The notes under the pieces were generated by a model. The model did not search any database. It saw only the letters and a program-made list of their open reading frames with translations, and was not told the DNA's origin. This document shows, in pieces, positions 1 to 6,879 of a stretch of DNA of 14,959 bases. How positions within the stretch are numbered: position 1 is the first letter of the stretch; every line of letters begins with the position of its first letter. The DNA lies in NCBI GenBank assembly GCA_033549245.1, contig JAWSUW010000088.1, positions 1 to 14,959 on the forward strand. The letters run 5' to 3'. This DNA is from Fusibacter_D sp033549245. GTDB taxonomy: Bacteria; Bacillota; Clostridia; Peptostreptococcales; Acidaminobacteraceae. The position numbers and the translations under genes were made by a program.

Positions 1-564
1 ACCAGCCACGAATCTGCCTGATTTGGGATCAATAGGGAGTTGAGCGGATAGATTGTTATAATGAGAAAATGATACCGTTTGTGTCGATAATGAACTAACC
101 GGCGCATTTGTCGTGTTATTGGTAAGTTTGATCAGGTCACCTGCTTGAGGTGCATTTGGAATAGTTCCTTCACCATGTGAAAGAAGCGCTTCAATTTGAA
201 CCATAGCGTCCAACGGCAAAGCATCAACGCAAACCACTGTACGTGTAGGAACATAACCAGTGAAAAACGTCTTATAAACTTCATCAACTGCATCCATATC
301 TTTTATGTTCTTTACAAATACAGTGATCTTGACGATATCATTCATCACATGGTCGATGCTGTCCACAATTGTTTTGATATTCTTAAAACATTGTTCTGCT
401 TGCTCTTTTACTCCACCCTCCACTAAATCACCTGTTTTTGGGTCAATAGGCAATTGAGCTGAAAAATTGTTGTAATGTGAGAACGCCACCGCCTGTGAGT
501 ATGGACCGATACATTTTGGAGCTTTGTCTGTATTAATTGCAAATACCGCGTTATAAGCACTCAT
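1..564 (-). CDS. Tandem-domain RidA (YjgF/UK114) family protein, partial at window edge
   Basis: The frame is open from the start codon to the window edge: 188 codons with no stop. Residues 1-128 form a full RidA domain with the family hallmarks: IGPYSQAV at 19-26, SAQLPIDPKTG at 35-45, PTRT at 106-109 with the carboxylate-binding Arg108, and QIEA at 123-126. From about residue 154 a second RidA copy begins (FSHYNN-L-SAQLPIDPKSG), 138 residues after the first, and runs off the window. Classical RidA proteins are single domains of about 125 aa that trimerise and hydrolyse reactive enamine/imine intermediates of PLP enzymes. In the second copy the IGPYSQ segment is replaced by VSSLSTQ, so its site may differ. 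Start: ATGs lie at 570 and 564; 564 is 9 nt from GGAGG and the other only 3 nt, so 564 is preferred. Family assignment is firm; the substrate is unknown. Confidence 0.9.
   Translation of the reverse strand, partial: MSAYNAVFAINTDKAPKCIGPYSQAVAFSHYNNFSAQLPIDPKTGDLVEGGVKEQAEQCFKNIKTIVDSIDHVMNDIVKITVFVKNIKDMDAVDEVYKTFFTGYVPTRTVVCVDALPLDAMVQIEALLSHGEGTIPNAPQAGDLIKLTNNTTNAPVSSLSTQTVSFSHYNNLSAQLPIDPKSGRFVAG
16..73. repeat. Second copy of an intragenic direct repeat (RidA domain 2)
   Basis: This stretch resembles 430-487 in the same orientation, offset by 414 bp (138 codons), for example around CAATAGG at 30-36 and 444-450. It encodes the strand-loop of the second RidA domain. The similarity by eye is high at DNA level, which suggests a fairly recent internal duplication or gene conversion. 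Confidence 0.6.
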
Positions 565-598
565 GTTCATGTTCCTCCTTTTTGATGTATTGACTTAA

Positions 599-627
599 AT
601 TGTATTGTAATACGTACAAACTGTCAA
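599..627 (-). promoter_or_regulatory. Sigma-A-like promoter of the RidA gene
   Basis: Read on the minus strand this is TTGACA (622-627), a 17-nt spacer, then TACAAT (599-604). The -35 is perfect, the -10 has one mismatch and the spacing is ideal. It precedes the RidA ribosome binding site by about 25 bp. Confidence 0.8.
600..619. promoter_or_regulatory. Palindromic operator candidate over the RidA promoter
   Basis: TTGTA at 600-604 and again at 605-609 faces TACAA at 615-619. Inside lies the smaller palindrome GTATT-GT-AATAC (602-613). The element covers part of the -10 and most of the spacer, so a bound protein should block transcription. TTGTA/TACAA half-sites are typical of GntR-family operators, but no such regulator is in the window, so the binding protein is inferred only. 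Confidence 0.5.
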
Positions 628-685
628 TCAAGTTCAATTATGAAATGTCAGTGGCCAATTTGGTTATCATGCACAAACAAATGGA

Positions 686-691
686 TATAAT
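686..691 (+). promoter_or_regulatory. Possible -10 box (TATAAT) at the start of the PP2C gene
   Basis: A perfect TATAAT sits just before the TTG start codon at 695, without a convincing -35. If it is used, transcription would begin near 698, downstream of the TTG, and translation would have to start at ATG 719. Neither start has a visible ribosome binding site. Confidence 0.35.
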
Positions 692-694
692 CGC

Positions 695-1789
695 TTGATA
701 GATTGTATTAAAATTGCAATGGAATACATCATCATACTGATATTGGCATTAACTTTTCTGCTCAATTTGTCAAAACTCAAGAGAACAGATCAAAGACTTG
801 AACATCAATTCATGATAGCTCTTGTCCTCTTGATGTTTTCAGAATTTGCATTCACAAGTTACGGTAGTGTATATTATGCGTTCAATTATGTAGGTCATAT
901 ATATAAAATCATTGCTTCTATGATCTTATATAAAGCAATTTATGTAGAAAACGTCAGTGCCCCATACAGACATTTGAACCAAATGGTCAAACAAAGGACA
1001 GAGGAACTCAGGGATATGAATTCAATGCTTCTTAAAGACATTGAATATGCAAAAGAAATGCAACTTCGCCTAATGCCTGAGAAGTTGCCAATGGATGAAT
1101 CCATATCTTTTTATGTAGAATACTTACCAGCTGAGCGTTTAAGCGGCGATTTTTACAACGTGATCAAACTAGATGAAGACAATATTGCACTCTATTTGGG
1201 AGATGTTTCCGTACATGGTTTTACCGCAGCGATGCTTACGATATTTGCCAATCAAAACATCCTTCCTTTTTATGAAGATGAGGATGACAATCAGTCAATC
1301 AACCCACCGTCTGAGGTATTGAACACAATTTACAAGGGATACAACAACTCCAATTTCAGTGATGAGACCTATATTATCATGGTTTATGGTATCTATAACA
1401 CAAAGACAAAAACCTTTACTTATGCTTCTGCCGGAATGAACGTATCACCCTACATCATAAAACGTACAGGTGAACTGATCACACTTAATACCAGAGGATT
1501 TTCCATCTGTAAGCTTGGAGAATATATTACACCGGTGTTTGATGAAAGATGCGAAACTCTTGAGGCAGGAGACAAATTGTTCATGTACTCTGATGGATTA
1601 ATTGAATCCAGAGATTCAAACAATGAGCAGTATGGTCAAGAAAGAATGGAAGCATTTTTGAGGGCTAATACGATTTTGGATGCAGAGGAATTGAAAACTG
1701 CACTTCGAGATAATTTAATCCAACATATCGGACATATCGATCAGTTGATGGATGATGCGACTTTTTTGATTATGGAAGTACATTCGTGA
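695..1789 (+). CDS. SpoIIE/RsbU-type PP2C serine phosphatase with shortened MASE3-like membrane sensor
   Basis: Residues 140-360 form a PP2C-type (SpoIIE/RsbU) phosphatase, which normally dephosphorylates anti-sigma-factor antagonists in partner-switching pathways. Metal-ligand motifs are present: SGDFY (Asp152), GDVSVHG (Asp170), YSDGLIESRD (Asp300) and DDATFLI (Asp353/354). The usual GDVSGHG has Val in place of Gly. Residues 8-85 contain about three membrane segments and then VENV-PY, resembling the last third of a MASE3 sensor domain, followed by a short helical linker (90-128). Full MASE3 domains have roughly 230 residues, so the front part seems missing. An in-frame stop at 641 and the RidA promoter leave no room for it. 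The start is unsure: TTG 695 or ATG 719 (356 aa). The catalytic half looks functional; signal input may be altered or the gene may be decaying. No STAS or anti-sigma partner is nearby. Confidence 0.85.
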   Translation: MIDCIKIAMEYIIILILALTFLLNLSKLKRTDQRLEHQFMIALVLLMFSEFAFTSYGSVYYAFNYVGHIYKIIASMILYKAIYVENVSAPYRHLNQMVKQRTEELRDMNSMLLKDIEYAKEMQLRLMPEKLPMDESISFYVEYLPAERLSGDFYNVIKLDEDNIALYLGDVSVHGFTAAMLTIFANQNILPFYEDEDDNQSINPPSEVLNTIYKGYNNSNFSDETYIIMVYGIYNTKTKTFTYASAGMNVSPYIIKRTGELITLNTRGFSICKLGEYITPVFDERCETLEAGDKLFMYSDGLIESRDSNNEQYGQERMEAFLRANTILDAEELKTALRDNLIQHIGHIDQLMDDATFLIMEVHS

Positions 1790-1794
1790 TCCAC

Positions 1795-1823
1795 TTTTCA
1801 AACTTTTGAAACGGGTGTATAAT
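1795..1823 (+). promoter_or_regulatory. Promoter candidate with overlapping palindrome, upstream of SprA-related gene
   Basis: TTTTCA (1795-1800), a 17-nt spacer and a perfect TATAAT (1818-1823) suit a sigma-A promoter. The -35 and spacer overlap the palindrome TTTCAAA-CT-TTTGAAA (1796-1811). Its 2-nt centre is too tight for an RNA hairpin, so it is more likely a protein-binding site or chance. Confidence 0.45.
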
Positions 1824-1839
1824 TAATTAAGGTGATATT

Positions 1840-2379
1840 ATGGATAGAATCAATCCCGCTCAACCAGTATATCCGGTGAGCAGTATACAACCAGTTAAAG
1901 ATATTGGATACTCAAATATCAATAATAGTCAAAGGATTGGAACTCCTCAACAAATCGGCAATAAGATTGTACCCGCTGATCAACAATTGACTACCCTCAA
2001 AGAAGTTTTTGATGACAAAGCTCTTAAGAGAATGGGTATTGTCGAATGTGCAACATGTGCCAGCAGGTCTTATCAAGATCAATCTGACGATCCAGGAGTG
2101 TCCTTTAAAACCCCCACGCAGCTAAATCCGGCACAGGCCGCTACAGCTGTGATTTCCCATGAAATGGAACATGTTGCCAATGAACAGGCGGATGCAAAAC
2201 AAGAGGGCAAAGAAGTTATTGCCCAAAGTGTACAGATTTTTCATAGCATCTGTCCTGAGTGTGGTAAAAGTTATGTCTCAGGTGGTGTCACCAAAACGAC
2301 TACTGCCGGTAAAAGCAATCCTTATAAAGATACCATGACAAACAAAGCTGCCGGTAACCTGGTGGATATGTTATTATGA
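1840..2379 (+). CDS. SprA-related family protein with HExxH motif and two CxxC pairs
   Basis: The 179-aa protein has a proline- and glutamine-rich, low-complexity front (1-55). Its conserved core follows: ECATC (Cys70, Cys73), SDDPGVSFKTPTQLNP (82-97), a helix with HEMEH (His107, Glu108, His111), and CPECG-YVSGG (Cys138, Cys141). This pattern matches the SprA-related family (PF12118) as I remember it. HExxH is the zinc site of zincin metallopeptidases, and the four cysteines could hold a second metal. Catalysis has not been shown for the family as far as I know, so this is inference. There is no signal peptide or membrane segment, which suggests a cytoplasmic protein. AAGGTGA lies just before the ATG. 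It seems to be a single-gene transcript with its own promoter and terminator. Confidence 0.75.
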   Translation: MDRINPAQPVYPVSSIQPVKDIGYSNINNSQRIGTPQQIGNKIVPADQQLTTLKEVFDDKALKRMGIVECATCASRSYQDQSDDPGVSFKTPTQLNPAQAATAVISHEMEHVANEQADAKQEGKEVIAQSVQIFHSICPECGKSYVSGGVTKTTTAGKSNPYKDTMTNKAAGNLVDMLL

Positions 2380-2390
2380 TATAATTAATT

Positions 2391-3368
2391 CTATACTTGA
2401 TCCAAGTCAACCAAAAGACTTGGATCAATTTTTTTTGCTTTTCTGAACTTTCGAAAACGAGAGCTTTTTCTATAATAAACAAGCGTACTGACACTTAAGA
2501 CCACCCTGATAATGAAAGGCAATATAAAAGCAGTGGATAGAGGATCCCAAATGGCATCTCCGATAAATATATAAGTCAACAAACTCGGCGAAATTCCGAT
2601 TAGAGACGCTGTAATAAATGTTTTATAGGAGACGTTAGTTGTACTAAGCACAAGACTTATGAAATCGACCGAAGGATTTGGTACAATCCGCAAGATCAAA
2701 GTGATCAAAAATCCCTCTTCTAGATTCATGGAAAGCAGTTTCTCTGTTCTCTTATTCTTTGATAGAAAGCTGGAAACCCTTTCTTGGCCAAGTCGTCTCC
2801 CGATGATAAATGTAAGTGTAAATTCAATGGCAACCAGTGCATACGTCAAAGCAATGGCCTGGTACAGAGGTAAAAATGCACCAGATGCTATAAATAATAG
2901 TGCAACAGGAATAACAAAAGTGACTGCCTTAAGACTGTAAAGTCCAATCAAAATAAGTAGTCCCCTATTAGGAGATGAGTTGATAAAAGTGATGACTTCT
3001 CTAGGATCCGCTTCCATAAAATATCGTGCGACAAAAAAGATGACCACTCCCCATATTAAGACAATCGGAACCGAATAAAACCACTTTCTTGGTATACCGT
3101 CAATCATGAGTACTTGTGCTTCAGAAACACAGACTTCCAGCACATGATCCGGAATAAATTTAATTGCGATATACGCTAATAACGGCACGATTACGAAATC
3201 ATCCATCAAACCGAAAATCGGTATTGCATCGGGAATCAGGTCAATAGGCGAAAGAGCATAGACAACCGTTATGGCTGCGAAAATTTTTGCCATAAGTGGA
3301 GTTTCTTTCTTTTTCATCGCTATGAATAGTGCTGGAATTACGTTTCTAACGTTTTTGAAATCTGTCAT
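2391..3368 (-). CDS. DUF1232 - VTT (DedA/TVP38-like) fusion membrane protein
   Basis: The 325-aa protein has two modules. Residues 23-75 carry DUF1232 (YkvA-like) with its hallmark YALSPIDLIPDAIPIFGLMDD split over 37-57. Residues 97-300 are a multi-spanning membrane region matching the VTT/SNARE-associated (DedA, TVP38/TMEM64) family: a GRRLG motif at 190-194, then the LRIVPNPSVDFISL stretch (226-239) with the conserved Arg227, Pro230 and Pro232, and a final membrane helix at 280-297. Proteins of this superfamily are linked to lipid scrambling or carrier-lipid and membrane homeostasis; the role here is inferred. The tail (300-325) is basic and then acidic. The start has AAAGGTGA 5 nt upstream. 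The gene stands alone, and its final codons overlap the terminator of the convergent gene. Confidence 0.85.
   Translation of the reverse strand: MTDFKNVRNVIPALFIAMKKKETPLMAKIFAAITVVYALSPIDLIPDAIPIFGLMDDFVIVPLLAYIAIKFIPDHVLEVCVSEAQVLMIDGIPRKWFYSVPIVLIWGVVIFFVARYFMEADPREVITFINSSPNRGLLILIGLYSLKAVTFVIPVALLFIASGAFLPLYQAIALTYALVAIEFTLTFIIGRRLGQERVSSFLSKNKRTEKLLSMNLEEGFLITLILRIVPNPSVDFISLVLSTTNVSYKTFITASLIGISPSLLTYIFIGDAIWDPLSTAFILPFIIRVVLSVSTLVYYRKSSRFRKFRKAKKIDPSLLVDLDQV
2397..2436 (+). terminator. Intrinsic terminator of the SprA-related gene, inside the 3' end of the convergent gene
   Basis: A perfect 12-bp stem (TTGATCCAAGTC at 2397-2408, GACTTGGATCAA at 2417-2428) with an 8-nt loop is followed by eight T on the plus strand. 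The minus-strand side lacks a T run, so it acts in one direction. The same bases encode the last residues (V-D-L-D-Q-V) of the DUF1232-VTT protein. Confidence 0.9.
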
Positions 3369-3476
3369 TTTTTCACCTTTTAAATCTAATATGCCCTAAG
3401 TATAATTTAAATAGCAAGCAGATTCAACCGATTTTGGATGAGTTGCGTTTTGGGTGGATAAGATGCAATATTTAAA

Positions 3477-4961
3477 CTATTTCTTGCCAAAAAGTGCTTT
3501 AAAAAAATCCGAATCGTTATCATAAAAATCATCCAGCACTGAATAGGGTACATCATAAGATGGTATCCCTGCAGCATATGGTGCTATTTCATAAACCGGA
3601 AAATAAACGGTCATAAACTCTTCCTCAAATGAAACCTCAAAGTGCGCATCAGAAAATGATTCTATGCGCTCTATTTCAGGCCATGTCTTATCGATAAACA
3701 AGTATGCGTCTTCATCCGCCATAAACTGACGATCCACTTCCTTTACAATCGCCTGTCTCCAGTCTAAACCCTCTTCAAATAGCAATTCAAGTGTCAACAC
3801 CTCTCCCGTACTGAAATTCAAATACTTAGTGGACATGAAACTATTGGGATGTGCCGCACCAAAGCCATAAAAATAACCAAGTGAGTTCACATTCATTAGA
3901 TTGCTTTGAAGGGATAGTGAAAATTCATTCACTACCGTTTGGGTGATCTGTTCAAGATCATCATAATTTTCAATTTTCTCTCCTGTCAGATCTGTTTCCC
4001 AAGCTGCTTCAGTAGCAAAGTCTAGTATAGCTTGGTTCATTTTGTCCTGAACACTCAAGTCATTCATTGTCAGAACAGGATATATCACTGAAGATCCAAT
4101 ATAAGGCGAAATCATATCCAGTTTATAACTCACTCCTTCTGTGAGCAGTCCGCTAGTACTCATGTTTTCAAAAGACTTTCCATCACTTGTCATCATATAT
4201 TGAATACGCCCGACGGGATCATCTATAGGTATGAGGGTAATGGTATCATCACTGACTTCTGAGGTCACTGCAAACCCGAATTCAGGATAATCCTCAAGCG
4301 GTTGCCCCTCGCCGTTAATAAACAATGATTTTGAACCGGTGTTCGCTAAGAACAGATTTTCATTGATTGCTTCCACGTAATAAAAACGCCCATCACCAAG
4401 CCTATGACCATTCGCATCTAAAAGTTCTCTTTTCATCATGGAATATCCATCCATACCGTAGGCTGGATAGTAATCATTTCCATTTGCATAAAGGTAATGC
4501 CACTGGTCCACACGAGTAAGCAGTCCTTCTGGTTCAATGACAAACCCACCCTCCGGATCAATCAGACCAAATACTCCACCGTCCAAGATCCCAAAATATT
4601 CTTCTGACTTCACTTTTACGATGGCTCTTCCGCCTTCGAAATTTTCAGCTTCAATGAAACTTGCTTCGATTACAATGTTTCCATCTGAATCCTTAAAACC
4701 ATAAAGTCCATATATGTCATCAATGTAGACTTGCCAGTCGTTCGTTTTTTGGGCGTCTTCTAAGAGAATCTCATCGAGCGTAATGGGTTCTGTGGCGGGT
4801 TCTGTGGCGGGTTCTGTTGCAGGTTCTGTTGCTGGTTCTGTTGTTGGTTCTGTTGCTGGTTCTGTGACATCTTTCACGTCACAGGCTGATATTAACATTA
4901 GAATTGATGTAAGAGTCAAGATAGTGAGTGCTCTTAATATAAATTTTCTGATATTTAGCAT
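3477..4961 (-). CDS. Lipoprotein with TEPA repeat linker, WG-like repeats and DUF3298/RsiV-like domain
   Basis: Starting at ATG 4961 the protein is 494 aa. The reading frame is open further upstream, but this ATG has AAAGGA 9 nt before it and gives a clean lipoprotein signal: basic start, hydrophobic core, lipobox LISAC with Cys27. Residues 33-60 are a TEPA/TEPT repeat linker. Residues 75-145 contain WG-type repeats (YGLYGFKDSDGNIVIEA and VFGLIDPEGGFVIEP). From about 280 to 465 the sequence resembles DUF3298, the extracytoplasmic domain of RsiV and PdaC, with the hallmark GAAHPNS at 368-374 and a phenylalanine-rich end. RsiV binds lysozyme, but ligand binding here is only a guess; no sigma factor is adjacent. 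It should be anchored outside the membrane. Its ATG overlaps the upstream kinase stop region (ATGCTAA), implying translational coupling. Confidence 0.8.
   Translation of the reverse strand: MLNIRKFILRALTILTLTSILMLISACDVKDVTEPATEPTTEPATEPATEPATEPATEPITLDEILLEDAQKTNDWQVYIDDIYGLYGFKDSDGNIVIEASFIEAENFEGGRAIVKVKSEEYFGILDGGVFGLIDPEGGFVIEPEGLLTRVDQWHYLYANGNDYYPAYGMDGYSMMKRELLDANGHRLGDGRFYYVEAINENLFLANTGSKSLFINGEGQPLEDYPEFGFAVTSEVSDDTITLIPIDDPVGRIQYMMTSDGKSFENMSTSGLLTEGVSYKLDMISPYIGSSVIYPVLTMNDLSVQDKMNQAILDFATEAAWETDLTGEKIENYDDLEQITQTVVNEFSLSLQSNLMNVNSLGYFYGFGAAHPNSFMSTKYLNFSTGEVLTLELLFEEGLDWRQAIVKEVDRQFMADEDAYLFIDKTWPEIERIESFSDAHFEVSFEEEFMTVYFPVYEIAPYAAGIPSYDVPYSVLDDFYDNDSDFFKALFGKK
4786..4869. repeat. 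12-bp tandem repeat encoding the TEPA linker
   Basis: Seven 12-bp units beginning GGTTCTGT (plus-strand phase) run from 4786 to 4869; the first units are nearly identical and the last has drifted. Each unit encodes four residues of the lipoprotein linker. Gain or loss of units would keep the frame, so the linker length may vary among strains. Confidence 0.9.
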
Positions 4962-5920
4962 AATATGTTTTCCTTTATTTGTTCTTTTGTTTTTATAAGG
5001 TATGATGCGAACTTTGACCTTAGATTGATCATCCATGCAGGTTCATTTTCCCACTTTTCTTCTATACTTCTTACAATTCGTGTATAACTGTAAATTAGAG
5101 TGAATTGCCTAAATATCGGTGCTAATCTTTCAAAATCCGAGCTGAGCTGGTAGTGTGAGTTGTAACCTCTTATGAAACTGTCCTGATGTGCATTACCAAG
5201 TTTGTCCAGTGATAAAACAACATCCATGTCATACCATGACATCATGCAATCATCAAAATCGATAACATGTATTTTCCTTGATTCCCGATCTAGAAAAACA
5301 TTGTCAAGATCAAAATCATAATGAATCAGTCCATATTGTGTTCTCACCTTCGGGAGTGCTTTTAATACAGGTTTCAAAAGTTCGATGGCATCAATAATCT
5401 CCTTATGTTCTGGAAAATCAAGCAGATAGTTTTCACACCATGTTAAGGCTTCAACACAATGCATTCTATTTGAAGGCATTACTTCATATGTACTTGATAA
5501 TTTATGGAGTTTCCCTAGCGAACTGCCGAACTCAAAAGCTATTGAAGCATCCATTTCCAGGTCTTCAAGTTCTTGTCCCAATACGCCTTCCATCACTGAG
5601 GCATTATAAAGTCCCCAAGGTGTTTCACATGACTCCACGAGTTTACCATTTCGTGATGCTATGAAATTCACTGCATCATAGCCTTCTGTTCTTAAATATT
5701 TTGTAAATGATATCTCATCTTCAATAACCCCAACTTCTTTCGTTGAATCTGGTGACAATCTCAAAAAATGTGCTTTACCATGTATTTCAAAAGGATATAT
5801 TGCATTTGAAGAGATTCTGAAATTACGAAAAAGTTTCACTGACTCTTCATCATACTCCCAATGTTTCACCATCATTTCCGCTAGATTGAAATTCTCGAAC
5901 AAATATCTTAATTTTTCCAT
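4955..5920 (-). CDS. APH/choline-kinase-fold phosphotransferase
   Basis: A 321-aa protein of the APH (aminoglycoside phosphotransferase/choline kinase) fold. The catalytic loop is GLIHYDFDLDNVFLD (197-211), with Asp202 as predicted base and Asn207 as Mg ligand. The Mg-binding aspartate follows in VIDFDDC (219-225, Asp221). Before that lies a hydrophobic helix ending GSSLGKLHKL (133-141), typical of the family. There is no membrane segment. The HYDFDLDN variant is common in uncharacterised firmicute members, so drug resistance should not be assumed; a small-molecule or cell-wall-precursor kinase is equally possible. AAGGAGGT lies 4 nt before the ATG. The stop overlaps the start of the lipoprotein gene, so the two are probably made together. 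Confidence 0.85.
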   Translation of the reverse strand: MEKLRYLFENFNLAEMMVKHWEYDEESVKLFRNFRISSNAIYPFEIHGKAHFLRLSPDSTKEVGVIEDEISFTKYLRTEGYDAVNFIASRNGKLVESCETPWGLYNASVMEGVLGQELEDLEMDASIAFEFGSSLGKLHKLSSTYEVMPSNRMHCVEALTWCENYLLDFPEHKEIIDAIELLKPVLKALPKVRTQYGLIHYDFDLDNVFLDRESRKIHVIDFDDCMMSWYDMDVVLSLDKLGNAHQDSFIRGYNSHYQLSSDFERLAPIFRQFTLIYSYTRIVRSIEEKWENEPAWMINLRSKFASYLIKTKEQIKENILC

Positions 5921-5953
5921 GTAACCTCCTTATTCAATTAATAAAACTTTGAA

Positions 5954-6763
5954 TTAAACTGTAAACATCACTACCGTGCCCCAAAGAGCAGCTAAAAAAA
6001 ATACGTTCATCACAGTAAAAACCAACAGATATTTACTTGTCTCAGCACCTTCTGTAGCAGCATAAAATTTGAATGATATAACACTTGCCATCGATGCAAT
6101 CAAAGTCCCAAGTCCACCTAAGTTAACACCTATCAGCAAATCCGAATAATGAATAGTGAATTTTGACAATAGAATCGCGGCAGGCACATTACTGAACACC
6201 TGACTCAAAACAATACCCGCTGTGATTTCATGTCCAACTACGACTGATGCAAGTGCTAAACTTACTTGAGATATCGACTTTAAGTTTCCGATGAAAACAA
6301 ACAGGCAAACAAAAGTAAATAGTAGACCATAGTCAACATTAACTATCAATTTGCGATCAATTCTTAATGCACCGATTAGAATAATGACCAAGACTAAAAA
6401 ATATGGCAATACTTTCACAACCGCCATCAAACATAGGAAGAACATCAATATCCAATGGGTAGTAACATCGTTCCTAAAAATTCAAAAATCGTCATATTGG
6501 AAATCGAAAACAAATGCCAAAGTCCGCGTCTCTTTCACATACTTAAGCAATTGATCAACGATGAAATCAAAAACACCGACTTTCTGAAAACCTGCTACCA
6601 CGAGCATCATTGATAGGAGCAAACTCAATACATGACCGTCGATATAATCCAAATAAGCACGTGATGGATGAATGAACACAGCAGAAACAGCGGCTGTAAA
6701 AAAGGCCGCTGTCAGAATTGGATCCTTGCTTAATAAAAATGTTGGTATCTTGATTTTTTCCAT
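5954..6763 (-). pseudogene. Broken CitMHS/SLC13-like permease
   Basis: Three frame-separated pieces follow the order of an anion/citrate (CitMHS, ArsB-like) permease. Piece 1 (6763-6482) has the N-terminal membrane region, with DYIDGHVLSLLLSMMLVVAG and FQKVGVF. Piece 2 (about 6510-6445, another frame) contains FLGTMLLPIG, like the family's LGSMLTPIGN motif. Piece 3 (6460-5954, third frame) has FFLCLM, then the C-terminal half with SQVFSNVPAAILLS and GVNLGGLGTLIASMAS, which fit the family. The segment around the usual ITNDVALITFVP motif, between pieces 1 and 2, is missing. Intact members have roughly 370-400 residues; about 270 codons remain. At least one deletion and two frame changes make a working transporter very unlikely. 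A GGAAG ribosome binding site remains at the front. Confidence 0.85.
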
Positions 6764-6879
6764 TTTTTCTTACTTCCGGTTCTGATTATTTTTTAATTCT
6801 TCTCTACTCAACACTTTTTGCAAAAAACACATTGTCCTTCAATTCATGAAATCCATCTCTATTTTTTAGGCTTAATCTC

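Noticed and set aside
196..426. Plus-strand open frame of 76 codons at the left end
   Set aside because: Antisense shadow of the RidA-domain gene, which has promoter, ribosome binding site and family motifs.
1796..1811. Palindrome TTTCAAA-CT-TTTGAAA as a terminator for the PP2C gene
   Set aside because: The 2-nt loop is too small, the stem is AT-only apart from two pairs, and no T run follows; kept as part of the promoter entry instead.
3369..3476. Search for a terminator after the lipoprotein gene
   Set aside because: No convincing hairpin with a T run on the minus strand; transcription may run into the DUF1232-VTT gene.
4783..4998. Plus-strand open frame with repeated GSVA units
   Set aside because: It is the antisense image of the TEPA-coding tandem repeat; no ribosome binding site, and the minus-strand lipoprotein explains the DNA.
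4955..5920. Aminoglycoside resistance gene
   Set aside because: Only the fold-level catalytic motifs are visible; nothing points to a drug as substrate.
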